From Urophycis tenuis (Eukaryota > Chordata > Actinopteri > Gadiformes > Phycidae): a DNA stretch of 64,000 nucleotides. The notes below the pieces were generated by a model. The model was not told the origin of the DNA and did no database searches. It saw only the letters and a list, made by a program, of their open reading frames with translations. The DNA is taken from assembly GCA_036785325.1 (NCBI GenBank), contig JAXIVH010000163.1, positions 238,830 to 302,829 of the forward strand, in the 5' to 3' direction. A program made the translations under genes and the position numbers. The stretch's first letter is position 1. Every line of letters begins with the position of its first letter. This document shows, one piece after another, positions 12,545 to 24,522 of the stretch.

Positions 12545-13502
12545 ACACACACAGTGTTAATGTTGACATCAGCTTGTGCGGACTGTTTATTTCAGTGTTT
12601 GCTCAAAGCGGGGTCTAAAGGTGCAGGGGAACTGAAAAATGCAGGACAGAGAGAAAAAAAAAGTAAAATGTCAGAACAGCGAGGGGGCTCGATTGAAAGC
12701 TATGGCATAGTTTCACATTTGAGGCCTAAATAAGTCATTGAAATTCATAAATCTATTCGGGAACCTCCACTTGACTGTTCAGGCCACCGTAGTCATCTGA
12801 GAAGGAGGAGCTACTAAATTCCGCAAACTGAGCCTCTAACGGTCTGTAACCGAATACCCAAACTCACCAGCCAATCACAGCCATGCTGGGCTGTGTGGGC
12901 GTGTCTTATCAGGAACTGCGATTATTAAGGGGGCCAAAATCATGGGACCCCCATCACAAACCATCTTAGGTGTGTGTGTGTGTGTGGGGGGGGGGCTGGG
13001 GGGGTCCAGAGGAGTGTGTGTTGGCTCTAATTGTTGCATCAACACGTTATTCACTATTAAGCTGTAACTCAACGACAACAACGATATCGTTTCCCGTTGC
13101 CGTGACGATCTGAAGGGGGCGGGGCCCCTAAGAGAGTTCCATCACCTGCCCTGGGATTTGACGGCCATCGATTCCCTTCTGTTTTTTTTAGGGCCACAAT
13201 TGCAGCTGATTAAGCCTATTGATTGCGCTCTCCGCGCTTCTGAAATGGGTTGTTTGTTGAAGGAGACATAACTGGTCCTATTTAATTCACTTGGAGATTA
13301 TTGACAGTGTAAAACAAATGGGACGGCTCTATTGGCTCCAAATGTGCCGTTCGAGAAAAAGCTGTTACTGTTATTGCTGTGGATTTCTTGAATTTCAAAC
13401 AAATACGACGTTTGTTTGGTCTTGCGCTAAATAAGTGTGATGCGAGTGTCTGCACGATTGGCTTTCTTTTGAGATTAGAGTGGCTGTACTTGCACACACG
13501 CT

Positions 13503-13544
<42 letters not shown>

Positions 13545-13930
13545 CACGTGTTTGAGTTACAGGGAACTGCTGACATAATCAAGTAGAGGTCAGAGGACCA
13601 AGGTCTGGCGGCGAGAACGAGGGAGGCAGTCAAAGTGTGTTGAGGAGATGCGGTATAGATTTGGACAGAACAGACAAACATCTTTGGACACGCGGGTAGC
13701 AAACATAAGAGCCTGTGTATCTCGCTATGCGTTTTAGCGTCGTACTTTCCTCCAACGCAGCCCTCCGGTTCCAGTATCTTTCTCAAGAGTGCGTATATAG
13801 CTAGAACTGTGGAGCAGTAGTTTTAAGTCCGAGCAATGGTTAACCTAGCAATTGAAATGCTTGAAACTGGTTCTGGTGACTTTCTTACTGTATTCACAGC
13901 AATGGAATGATTCACCTTCTTCTGACAAAA
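9031..13930. other. Intron sequence, no gene seen
   Basis: Mostly unique sequence. Repeats: G run 9967-9995, A run 10449-10465, C run 10580-10596, G run 10824-10843, (CA)n 12182-12213, (CT)n 12376-12415, (CA)n 12510-12553, TG/G run 12971-12994 and (TG)n 13507-13536. A good acceptor-like site occurs at 9761, but the sequence after it does not fit the gene. 13180-13290 is a repeat-free stretch with no recognisable feature. Confidence 0.6.
11861..11891. other. Perfect 12-bp hairpin
   Basis: Arms taaggtatggtg (11861-11872) and caccatacctta (11880-11891) enclose a 7-base loop. A shorter 6-bp hairpin (ggtgcg/cgcacc) lies just upstream at 11825-11839. The stem is too short for a usual microRNA precursor. 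Confidence 0.85.
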
Positions 13931-13990
13931 TGTACTTTTTGTAAAGTCGCTTTGGGATAAAAGCGTCTGCTAAATGCCCCGAAATGTAAA
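13931..13990 (+). mobile_element. L2/V-SINE-type 3' tail
   Basis: Contains the teleost retroposon tail GTAAAGTCGCTTTGGGATAA followed by AAGCGTCTGCTAAATG. This tail is known from fish V-SINEs and L2-type LINEs. The body, if it lies in 13800-13930, is too diverged to recognise. Related but more decayed tails are near 22041-22090 and, on the minus strand, 47649-47705. Confidence 0.85.
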
Positions 13991-14184
13991 ACGTAAGACC
14001 AAGAACCCTTGTAGTCCGACAAACACAAACCCGCCCCTCATCAAGTGCCGCTCCAGAAGCGCACCGTAAAAGAGATGGACGATAGCGTTCACACACACAG
14101 CAAAGTGTTCTCATCGCCAGTGGCGGGAATAGATCATGACATTTTCCTCGGCGTGACAACTCCGCCGCGCGTCTTTCACCACGG

Positions 14185-14253
14185 GTCACGTGACTCCACG
14201 GCCTCTTGAGTTCCCATTGATTGGTGCGCCGCGCCTCGCTTCTGCACGTGACC
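14185..14253. promoter_or_regulatory. CLEAR-box / CCAAT / E-box cluster
   Basis: A perfect GTCACGTGAC palindrome (14185-14194) matches the CLEAR/E-box bound by MiT/TFE and USF factors. An inverted CCAAT box (ATTGG) lies at 14219-14223 and a second CACGTG at 14245-14250. The neighbourhood (14130-14340) is CpG-rich for this region. This looks like a small promoter or enhancer inside the intron. No transcript start or first exon could be assigned. Confidence 0.4.
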
Positions 14254-14790
14254 TTTGCAAAAAAAAAAAAAAAAAAAACGAAACACCTAAGACGGTGAGA
14301 ACGCACTACTGGACCGAACGCGGCAGCATTTTGTCTCACCGCCGCCGAAAAAAACCCCCACCGGCTGGAACTCAAAAGGGGAGGTGAAAAGTCAATTACG
14401 TAGGAGGGGGGGGGGGGGGGTTGGCAGTGGCGTGGCAATTTTTTTTTTTTTCTCTTCCCGAAGCTAGCTAGCCACTCAGCCGTTGGTCCCGAGCGACCGC
14501 CGCGGACCACTTTACTCATGACACACTGTTCAGCCACCTCTTACACCTCTCCTCCACGCGTATGTCTCTCGCTCTCTCTCCCTCTCTCTCCCTCCCTCCC
14601 CCCCGTTGGGGGGGTGGTGGTGGTGGTGGTGGTGGTGGTGGTGTTGGAGCCGTGGTCCCTGAGGCAGCACATTAGGACATCAAAGCCAGCGGTGGGAATA
14701 GCGTAGTTAATCTCTGCTAGTTAAATGTTCTTGTATGGCCCCGAGCAATGGCACTCAACAGCATCCACCTCCTCCTCCTCCTCCCCTGTA

Positions 14791-14828
<38 letters not shown>

Positions 14829-15185
14829 CTCTCTCCCTCTCTCTCCTGGGAATCTTCACAGACTTATGATAACGGAGGGTTAAACGAGCCAATGGAATGG
14901 CTCCGTTTCAAGCCGAGCATCCTTAAGCCTCTTTTTAGGGAATGCTAAGCTGGGCTAATTGCGGCATCAGAATAGTAGTCTCGCTTGATTTTTCATTCAG
15001 CGGCTGTCCTCTTACTGGATAAATGTTTGATACGATACAACCTGGGCGATGGGCACAAGGAACGTCGATGGAAAACCCCATTCGGCGCCAGTCATTTCCA
15101 ACCAATAGCCGAAGCACTTTACTTTAAATGAGGCCCATTCCCTCTCTCTGTATCCACCCAAGCAGTTCAGTATGTAATTCCCCCC

Positions 15186-15269
<84 letters not shown>

Positions 15270-15976
15270 TCTCCACAGTATGGGGCCTCAAACGGCACCT
15301 CCAACCCTCATCACCAGCCCACACTTAGTAAGTCACTACATTTATTTTACGAGGTGAGGAGTCCATAATGGAGCTGCCAGGGTGAGGAGAGGGTCGGGGC
15401 GGGATGTGTGTGCGAAAGCCGCCATTTTACTTTTTGTTGAAAGGGAGAGAAAAAAAAACAAAAAAAAAAACAGGTGACACAAGAATAGGCCGGTTCAATT
15501 TTCTAAGGTGGGAGGGGGGGACTCCCAGGGGGGGGGGGGGGGGGGGGAGGGGGGGTGGTAAGGGGTGGGTGGGTGAGGCGGGGGAGACATCTGCCACCGA
15601 CTGCGCTGAAAGCGGGCCCGTTGTCTCCAGGGGGAGGGGCACCCCAGGAACCGTCTCCCTTGACGGCGGTGTGCGCACACACACACACACACACACATGC
15701 ACACACACACACAAACACACACACGCGCGGGCGCTGCGGCGTGTGGCGCGGCTGGCTGCCGCTTTGAAGCGAAACGCGTTGGAGTCTTGGTTTCACAGCG
15801 AGCGCGTGCTGTGAAGGACCTGAGAGGGTTTTTTTTTTTTTTCCTTTCTTATATGGATTACTTGGGAGCCACAGCGCTGATTGTTACATGGGTGATTCCT
15901 TACACAGACAACGCCATCAATCTCCCCACGGGTTAAAGTAGCCATGTTCTATGAGAAAGAAAATTACATTTTCTAA

Positions 15977-16007
<31 letters not shown>

Positions 16008-16372
16008 TGATGTAACACCTGAAGAGTCGTCATTGTTCCTCAAGATTCTTCTCTTGCAGTGTGCCGACGTGCCGGCTTGATAACAGACCGGCCCACTTGG
16101 CCCCTGGAGGTCAGACACTGGAGGCTGAGGTGTGGTTGAACACTATCACCGCGACAGACACAGCGCAAGGCGTTCACATGTAGCGTAGGAGGGGCCATTA
16201 AAAGCACCGCTTACCTCCGGGTTTAGAGTAAAACGTTGCAACACACAACGGGGAGTGTAAGAGACAAGTACACTTTGTCTGCAGGGGACTTACAAATGAC
16301 TACGTACGTGTAAAGCCGTATCTTGCGTGACACAGGTTTGTGTGTGAATGTGTATGTGTGTCTCTATACACG
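14254..16372. other. Intron sequence, repeats only
   Basis: Holds an A run (14259-14278), a G run (14405-14420), a GGT repeat (14610-14643), (CT)n (14792-14826), the C/CA compound repeat at 15180-15267, a G run (15528-15548), (CA)n (15677-15724) and an AT run (15977-15998). No coding region could be supported. Confidence 0.6.
15180..15267. repeat. Compound C23-(CA)32 repeat
   Basis: A pure C homopolymer of about 23 bases runs directly into about 32 CA units. Its minus strand is (TG)n followed by G23, which could form a quadruplex. Confidence 0.97.
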
Positions 16373-18024
16373 GTGCATTCAGAAAGTATTCAGACCCCTT
16401 CATTTTTGTCACATTTTGTTATGTTATGCTAGCCTGGGAATTCCCATGCTGCTTTGCGCGCAATTTCATTCTCACTGCAAAGACAGCCTGGAAACCACCG
16501 CCCTTATTTTCCCCTGAGTTAGGGAACCAATCACAGAACGGGGGGCAGCAAGACGATGAAGACGTCTATGCGCGACACCGAAGCTTGTAGCGTGTTAATC
16601 CAACATGGCAGCGGACACAACGTTAACGTTCGATGCAGCCTTAGAAAGTGTATTAAGTAGCTTTTGTAGCAATTAATTTAATTTTAGTAGCTAATTTTTA
16701 GTAGCAATTGGCTATGAATCGCGCGCAAAGCAGCATGTGAAGAACCAGACGCCATTTGATAGACATTCGTAGCGCCCAATAAACGGCTCTAGGCATTCGT
16801 AAACCACGCCTCAAATACGAGAAAATGTACACCTAGTTCCCAGACCACCATCTCATCGAGATGTGGACGCGTCAGCCAGGCTAATGTTATGCAAGAATAA
16901 TTCAAATGTATTTTTTACCCTCATCAATCTACACTTAATAGCTACATGAAGACAACACAACAAAAACTAGAATTTTACAAATATAAAAAAAAAAAAAAAA
17001 AGGAAAAACTGAAATAACACATTGACATTAGTATTCAGACCCTTTACTCTGTACTTAGTTGAAGCACCTTTGGCAGCGATTACAGCCTCAAGTCTTTTTA
17101 TGTTATGACGTGACAAGCTTCACGCACCTGTATTTGGGGAGTTTCTGCCCATCTCTCTCTGCAGATCCTCTCAAGCTCTGTCAGGTTGGATGGGCATCGC
17201 CGAGCTCGGCTTCATCAGACCAGAGAATCTCGTTTCTTACAGTCTGAGAGTCATTGAGATGCTTTTTTTTTTTTTTTTTTTTTGCAAACTCCAAACGGGG
17301 CTTTCTTGTGTCTTTCACTGAGGACAGCCTCTGCCGTGAATCCCAAATCGGTGAAGAGTTGCAGTGATGGTTGTCCCTCTTGACGGTCCACACAGGATCT
17401 CTGGAGCTCAGTCAGAGTGACGTTTGGTTCCTTGGTCACCTCTCTTACCAATACCAATACAAGGCTCTTCTCCACCGATTGCTCGGTTTGGTTGGGAGGC
17501 CAGCTCTGGGAAGAGTCCTGGTGGTTGCAAACTTCTTCCGTTTAAGGATTATGGAGGCCACTGTGCTCTTGGGAACCTTCACTATAGCCGATATTTTTCT
17601 GTAGCCTTCCCCAGATCTGTGCCTTAACACAACCTGTCTCTGAGCTCTGCTGGCGGTTCCTTCGACCTCATGGCTTGGTTTTTGCTCTGATATGCATTGT
17701 CAGCTGTGAGACCTTAATATAGACAGGTGTTCCAAATCATGTCAAATCAATTGCATTTAGACTCCAATCAAGGTGTAGAAACAACTCAAAGATGATCAAG
17801 AGAAATGGAAGCTAAATTTCATGTTGTCACAGCAAAGGGTCTGAATACTTATGTCAATGTGATATATCAGTTTTTCCTTTTTAATAAATTTGCTAACATT
17901 TCTCAAATTCAGTGTTTCGCTTTGTCATTATGAGGGAGAAAGACAATTTAAATTATTTTATCATAAACCTGCAACATAACAAAATGTGACAGAAGTGAAG
18001 GTGTCTGAATACTTTCTGAATGCA
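16373..18024 (-). mobile_element. Tc1/mariner transposon with internal deletion
   Basis: Matching inverted ends read GTGCATTCAGAAAGTATTCAGA (at 16373, and complementary ending 18024) with TA flanks, the form known from salmonid-type Tc1 elements. On the minus strand the transposase starts near 17671 (MRSKE), with helix-turn-helix motifs (RSGEGYRKISAIVKVPKSTV) after a frameshift. It runs to ILWSDE near 17215, then jumps directly to a C-terminal part near 17190-17050. Most of the DDE catalytic domain is therefore deleted, and an A run breaks the frame near 17262-17283. It is a dead copy, further interrupted by a nested element at 16430-16883. Confidence 0.92.
16430..16883. mobile_element. Nested 454-bp MITE-like insertion
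   Basis: It sits inside the left part of a Tc1 element. Its ends are tagcctgg and ccaggcta, flanked on both sides by the same 9 bases atgttatgc (16421-16429 and 16884-16892), a target-site duplication. Removing the insert and one duplicate restores continuous Tc1 sequence. Internally, catgctgctttgcgcgc (about 16446-16462) recurs inverted at about 16721-16737. There is no coding capacity, so it is non-autonomous. A 9-bp duplication suggests a Mutator-like origin, or a hAT element (8 bp) with one chance base; the family is not resolved. Confidence 0.8.
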
Positions 18025-18651
18025 CTAATATTCACAATCTTACACCCTCTCCCAGTACAGCCTCTGCTTCATCCGGTGATGATATCCCAATGTGTTCAAA
18101 CACACATACGCCTCCATTTTGCAATTAGCAGGGCGCAAGCTTGTGACTCCAAGTCACTGCAGTCGCGGTGAGAGTCATGCATGTGGGGGGTTTTTTCGAC
18201 GCCAGTCTGCATCCCCACCATGGAGCGGCTGAGATCATAACCCGGGCGAGACGAGGGTCACAATAGCCACCAGTGTGTACAGCAGGCAGGCAGGCAACCC
18301 CTTAAGCCGCCAGCTTCCCCCCCCCCCCCCCCCCGCGGTGGAGGAGGGAACCCGGGTGCAGTCGGCAGGGACATTGAAAAGCCCCCCCCCCCCTCAGCAG
18401 AGTGCTGAGGCATCCCGTTTTACGCCATAATGGGTTTGTTTGGTCCCCGGACCACTCACCACCACCACCACCACCACCTCCACCTCCACCACCACCTCCA
18501 CCCACCTCTCCAGCCCCCCCCCCCCATGGAATATCGGTGAGGGCTTAGTTCCACTCACGTTCTGCTGCCCTGGCCGTTTATTTTGATTAGGAGAATGAAG
18601 TCGTGGCCGTAGATGGTGGGTTGCGCCGTAAATGACACGCCGTCCTCCCGG

Positions 18652-18822
18652 TGGGGTGTGTGTGTGTGTGTGTGGGTGCATGTGTGTGTGTGTGTGCGTG
18701 TGTGTGTGTGAGTGTAGGTGTGTTTGTGTGTGTGTGTGTCTGTGTGTGTGTTTGTGTGTGGGTCCATGTGTGTGTGTGTGTGTGTGTGTGCGCGTGTGGT
18801 GTGTGTGTGTGTGTGCGGGGGA
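18652..18822. repeat. Large interrupted (TG)n array
   Basis: About 170 bases of TG dinucleotides with short interruptions (TGGGTGCATG, TGCG, TGTTTG, GGTCCA). Confidence 0.95.
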
Positions 18823-18961
18823 GGTTGTGCTTGCTCAGAGGGGCCCGAGACCACTTACCTACCCCTTTTTGCGCGCACTGTATTTCCTCTGCCCGTAGGG
18901 TCGGCTCCTGTTTTTCCTTTGTTCCCTTCAGGGTTTTTTTTTGTTTTAGGGGGGTTGAGGG

Positions 18962-18994
<33 letters not shown>

Positions 18995-19129
18995 AGTGGT
19001 TGACAGGATAATTGCCGCGTGTCGGTGTTGTTCAAATGGACTCGGACTTATAGGGTTTTAATCACAGACTCTGACTCTGCCTCTTTTTCAGGGTGTTGCG
19101 GCACGACTTTTAAAGGCCACCGGTGACGC

Positions 19130-19156
19130 CACGGCGGCGGCGGCGGCGGCGGCGGC
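19130..19156. repeat. CGG trinucleotide repeat
   Basis: About nine CGG units end directly at an ATG in a strong start context (gcggcATGg, 19157). The 34-codon frame that follows ends at 19261 and matches no family I recognise. CGG repeats beside a start are typical of 5' UTRs, but no promoter or splice donor can be assigned here. Confidence 0.85.
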
Positions 19157-19502
19157 ATGGACCGTGAACCTAAAAATGTCTCGGCTGGCGACGGACCTCC
19201 CGGAAGAGTCAACAGAGGAGGCTTCTGGGTCAACAACACCAGAGCCCAGGGACCGGGGTGATTATGACGTGGGAGCAGTGGGCCTGTTTCAATTTGTGTT
19301 CAAAGTTGACATAGGCAAAGAAGTCACATAAGAATATATATATATATATATATACTGTATATATGAATGTACTGGGATGCTGCTGCCGCCGCAACAGTAA
19401 TCTGCTTTTGTTGCAGACTTTAGCGATGTTAAATGCTAACACCTGAGTTGAAAGGAAAAATCAATCCGTTCGCCCTATTAGCTCGCTAGTAGCTCTGCGT
19501 TT

Positions 19503-19528
19503 AGCGCGCTCGTACGTGTACACGTACG
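19503..19528. other. Two adjoining perfect palindromes
   Basis: agcgcgct (19503-19510) is followed without a gap by the 18-bp palindrome cgtacgtgtacacgtacg (19511-19528). Function unknown. Confidence 0.85.
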
Positions 19529-20361
19529 CTGGATGTTCAGCCATTTTAACACTGGAGTGTTAAAACCCAGTGTCAGCAGGTGCCACGCGTCCTGGTTGCG
19601 CCGTCCCTCGTGTGGGCCTGACGCCTTTTGTCACGTCTTGCACACCATTCCGTTGTTCCTGACCCAAGTTTCATTCAGCACAATGTCCACACACATGTGC
19701 TTGTGTATTTTGAGTCCAGGAAGACGTTGTCCCCGTCCGCCCTCTGTCCATCTTCACCGCCACTTGTGTCTCGCTTGCACTCGTTTCTTTGGGAGGTGGA
19801 GGTGCATGTCCACCCCTGATGGGGGAGAGTGTGTGTGTGTGTGTGAGGGGGGGGGGGACGGGGGAGAGGAGGGGAAACAGATGGTTGTCCTCGAGAGGTT
19901 GCGGTGGGAGGGGGATATTGGCAGGATGCTGAGCTGGAGAAATTAACCTTCGGAGGCTCTTTTGCACTGCGGCAACTGTTGGCTCATTCTGTCTGTCTGT
20001 CCGTCCCTCTCTCTCTCTCTCTCTCTCTCTCTCATTCTGTCTGTCTGTCCCTCTCAATCTCTCATTCTGTCTGTCTGTTGCTCTCTCTCTCTCTCCCACT
20101 CATTCTGTCTGTTTGTCCCTCTCGCTCTCTCTCTCTCTCTCTCATTCTGTCTTTCTGTCCATCTCTATATCTCTCTCTCTCTCTCTCTCTCTGTCTGTTG
20201 AATTCCTGTGAGGCAGCCAGTACTCCATCCAGCTCATTATATTCATAAATCATTTTTGCTCTTTTTCTTCTTTTTTTACCTTTTGCTTGCCTTAGTTGTT
20301 CTGTCATTTAAAATAACCTTCTCCCTTCACCTCGACGGCAGGTGTTTATTTCTGCACATAT

Positions 20362-20398
<37 letters not shown>

Positions 20399-22040
20399 CA
20401 GAAATGAAAGGAGCAGAGCTACATAAAATGAATGGGAAAACAAAAACAGATCGATGGCCCACAACTAGATTCATTTGGTCCAATCTGACGACGGATCAAA
20501 ACCAGGAGACCGGCCACCCCATCTCTCATTAGAGTCGGACTCTCCCAGTCCTCACTGTGGTTCCCACCATCACCAGGACCCTCCCCCCCCCCACACACCC
20601 CACCCCCCCCATGCGGGATGCAGAACCCAGTGTTTCAGAAGCACCGGTGTCCCCTCTTGTATCTGGGCTCAGTATCTCGCCAGTGGGGGGCGTTTGAAGC
20701 ACCACCATTGGTATCGTGATCATATGCCATCAATTCATGACGTTGGCTACACTGGGTGTTTGTGTAGCTTCTTTGCCCCCTCGCAATTCAATCTCCGGTC
20801 GAACGCAAACCAGGCAGGCGTTAACAGTGAATTGGTGACAAAAGGGTGTGTGCTTTATGCTCCGCAAATATTTGTGGTGAGTGCGCACCTTGCATCACAA
20901 ACTATGTGAGATGATGCTGTGCGCGAAAAGGCAATTGCTTCTCAAAATGATTTTTTTTTTTTCCAGGTGCATATATACCTGATTATATCCGCTTGGTGCC
21001 AGGCGAAAAGAAAAAAAAAAGTAGTCAGGGAAATCCAATTTAAAGGCTTGCTTAAATGCAAGCCGCCTTCTTTCTTCTCCTGCGGAATGCGCAATTTGTG
21101 TTCTCCCTTCCAAACAACCCAAGTTACCACAGATGTGACACGCGCCAATGTAGCAACGTACCGCACCGGCAGTCCCAACGCAAAACCAGGCGACACAAAA
21201 CAACAATCCCGGGGAGAAGATTGTGTGAAATTTGCGCCAGCGGGGGAGGATTTCATATTTTGCGTATTTAAAGTTGAGCGCGACGAATTACCTGCGCGGG
21301 CCGTCTCACGCGGTTCCCATCGATTGGCACAAATTGCCGCGAGGCGACTCTGGCGTCTAACATCTGCTTGGCACATCAAAAAGTGCAGCTTGGGTTGAAA
21401 GCACCCCCCCCCCCCCCTCCGCTTTTCTATTTGGTTTCACGTCTAATGGATTCTGAAGCAGACATCTGCATCGGCACAATTGCGCAAGTAATTCAGAGAA
21501 CCAATTTAGCCAAATGCGCTGTAATTGTGCGAAACAAGACGAACACAAAGGACCGGCCCCTGCCGCGCCGACATGTCACATGCAGTTCTTTATGAGTGGT
21601 AATGTGTTAGTTAGACTTTGCCAATCTATTACATTATCCAATTCGAGTCTTTCAAATGAGTTGTTTTGCACACATCCAGCACTTATTTTTTCCTCCCTGG
21701 TTTACTCCATTGAAAGGAGTCACATGTTTCTTGTCTGAGCCCTACTTTATGAAGATTAAACATGGACAACATCCTTTCGGCGACTGCCATACCACATGTT
21801 AGAAGAAGAAGAATTACTCTTTACAGGCAAAATGTAAGGAACGCAACACACACACGCTTGTCTTCGAGAACTCCTTGAACCTATATTTTAACAGGAGTAC
21901 ATGGATGGAAACAGAGGTGATAGTCTGGTGGTCGGGATGAGGTGGAAGCCCCCGGTTTCTTCCTGTAGGCATCCCGGCGCAAGATGACCAACCGCTATCT
22001 TGCTTCTTAAGGACATGCGTCTAAATAAAAAAGCAATGAT

Positions 22041-22090
22041 GTGTGTGTCGCTTTGGATCAAGGTGGTGTCTGCTGAATGACTAAACTGCT
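22041..22090 (+). mobile_element. Decayed L2/V-SINE-type tail
   Basis: GTCGCTTTGGATCAAGGTGG followed by TGTCTGCTGAATGAC is a diverged copy of the teleost tail seen at 13931-13990. No body was recognised. Confidence 0.55.
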
Positions 22091-22746
22091 GCGTTTATCA
22101 TAGTCTGGTAACACGCACACGTCTTAACATCAACCGACCGCACATCTGGCTTGCGGTCTCTCCCGTCTCCTGCCTGCACATTATTCTCGTGTTGTGGTTT
22201 CTCGCTCACATTTAATCCATTAAGCTCCATTTTCTTTTTTTAAGAGAAAGAGATTTGTCATTGTCGTTGTTGGCTTTTCGTGCGGCTCGCGTAGACACCA
22301 GCGATCATTGATCTAATCCCGCTGTCGGATCTGACAGCCTCCATTATGTACCGTGGTAAATGACATTTTCTTATCGGCTGCAGTGGAAATTGTGCAGGTT
22401 CGTGCAATCCTTACATCACCAGCTGACTAAATCACTAACTAAGCGTGCGACAGCCAAGTAACACAATTTCCAGTTATTTTTAGACTTAATATACAGTAAA
22501 CAGACCCACACACAGACTGATGAATGATCCCAATAGGCGTATACCTTCAGGTACATTTTAAACACTTCTAGTGTATTTCCTTGGTGGGGAGGTACTTTTA
22601 GCACAGTTCAAACAATTATAAATAGAACAGAAAAATGTAATGCTGAAAGAAACACATTTCATTGTTCCTGATGAGGGTCACTTGAAAGCCAAAACTCGAT
22701 GACTTTTCTGTCAAATATTTTTCACCTGCAAAAGTTCCCCGTGTTG

Positions 22747-22946
22747 NNNNNNNNNNNNNNNNNNNNNNNNNNNNNNNNNNNNNNNNNNNNNNNNNNNNNN
22801 NNNNNNNNNNNNNNNNNNNNNNNNNNNNNNNNNNNNNNNNNNNNNNNNNNNNNNNNNNNNNNNNNNNNNNNNNNNNNNNNNNNNNNNNNNNNNNNNNNNN
22901 NNNNNNNNNNNNNNNNNNNNNNNNNNNNNNNNNNNNNNNNNNNNNN
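22747..22946. other. Assembly gap of 200 N
   Basis: Exactly 200 unknown bases, a conventional gap size rather than a measured one. The right flank (22950-23020) is a G-rich tract of long G runs separated by T, a likely quadruplex former and the probable cause of the gap. Confidence 0.99.
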
Positions 22947-24253
22947 TACAGGGAAATGGGTGTGGGGTGGGGGTGGGGGGGGGGGGGGGGGGGTGGGGGT
23001 GGGGGGGGCGGTGTGGGGGGTAGAGTGTGCCATTTTTCACGGAGACAGATTGCGGCGGACGTAAGGTTAAGAGAGGCTCCCACTCCTTTATCCCCGTTTT
23101 CTGTTTCTGACTCTGCCTTTCTTCGTCACATCAATCCTCCTTCTTCCTCGTTCTTATCTTCCTCTTCCACCGTCCCTCCCTCTCGCCCTCCCTCCCTCTC
23201 GCCCTCCCTCCCTCCCGCAGCGGCAGAGCAGGACGTCCGATGCGACGGCGGTCGTGATCATTCCCTCCCGGTCTGCAACAACACACTCTCTTTAGTGGTG
23301 TTGATTCAGACTCTATGATGATACAGGGATGAAGATGCTGTTTTGCCCCACAGGGGGCGCTGCTGTGAGTCAGTCCAAACATTGCAGCGGTTCTAGAAGG
23401 CGCCCCACCCACCCACACCACCACCACCACCACCACCAACACCACCGCCTTTTACTAGCTTGTTTTCGGCAGTGCCAGCGTATTGTGCCGACGCGCGAGT
23501 GAGTGTGTTGCGGGTTACAATGTCCTCTTTAAAGTCTTATTACCCCAAACGGCGCCCCTATTACCCGGCAAATCCCTGGTAATGGGTGCATGCTAATGTG
23601 CGTGGGATGAGATGTTAATAGGCTTAAGTAAACCCCCAAAATATATACGTTAACCCAATTCGATTTTTTTTGTTCCTGTTTGTACGTTTTTTAGTTCCTA
23701 TTCCTGGCTCTTTGTATTAATCTTTCAGACAAACACACGTAATCAGTTGAAACCCATCGACCCCTATACCCGCTTCCCTGGCGCCTGCACCATCACAGCT
23801 CCGCCCTGGCAGACAGGGGGCACAATGCTAACACGTACTTAGAGAGTGTTGCTTTTCATTGAGTCCTTGGCTTCAAGAATTCCAGCTGTTACAGCCGTTA
23901 TGTATTATAAAGTATCTACAGCAGAATGCATCTGAGATCCTTTGAGATGTACACGCACACTCTGTGCTCCTAAGTATGATTGTATGTGTATGTGCGTGTG
24001 TGTGTGTGTCCACTGTGTTACATCATTTAACATTCTCGGGGTCCCCCTGCTCCCCCCTCTCTGTGTGGCAGTCCGCAGAGTGGACGCGTCGTCCTTCAAA
24101 TGTCAAAGGTCAACACTTTTCGCCCAATTGCAAAGAATTCCAATTATTTCACCTGAGGCAGGTGCTCAAACGGACAGGTAATGTCATGACCAGAACAAAA
24201 TGTGCAAGTGGCTATATCCAGTTGCATGATTGACATGAGTGCGTGGCCCCGTC

Positions 24254-24277
24254 CTTTAACAGCAGTATGCTGTTAAA

Positions 24278-24278
<1 letters not shown>
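24254..24278. other. Perfect 11-bp hairpin
   Basis: Arms ctttaacagca (24254-24264) and tgctgttaaag (24268-24278) enclose a 3-base loop. It lies directly before a (TG)n array. Confidence 0.85.
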
Positions 24279-24281
<3 letters not shown>

Positions 24282-24344
<63 letters not shown>

Positions 24345-24491
24345 GATGTTAGCACCAGTGTTGCTCACACAAGCGGCTATCGTTAAATAAAAAAAATAAA
24401 AAAACGGAAATTGCCACATCCGCAAATTCCTCTCCCAGGCAGTCGATAAACATTTATGTTCAAGAGCTCTTGACACAAACCTGTGAAACAC

Positions 24492-24522
<31 letters not shown>

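Larger units (their letters stand above)
18025..22040. other. Microsatellite-rich intron, no gene seen
   Basis: Contains a C run (18317-18334), CAC/CTC triplet runs (18458-18505), the large TG array at 18652-18822, (TG)n 18965-18992, a CGG repeat (19130-19156), an AT run (19335-19355), an imperfect (CT)n/CTGT array (19990-20200), (TG)n 20365-20394 and a C run (21404-21417). A fragment agaagaagaagaattactcttt near 21801 matches the tail of the SINE at 47375. No supported coding region. Confidence 0.6.

Noticed and set aside
13845..14537. 230-codon open frame on the minus strand
   Set aside because: It runs through A, T and G homopolymers and a retroposon tail and shows no recognisable domain.
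23344..23372. CTCF-like motif (cacagggggcgctgctg)
   Set aside because: It matches about 12 of 14 core positions as I recall the consensus, which is not enough without binding data.
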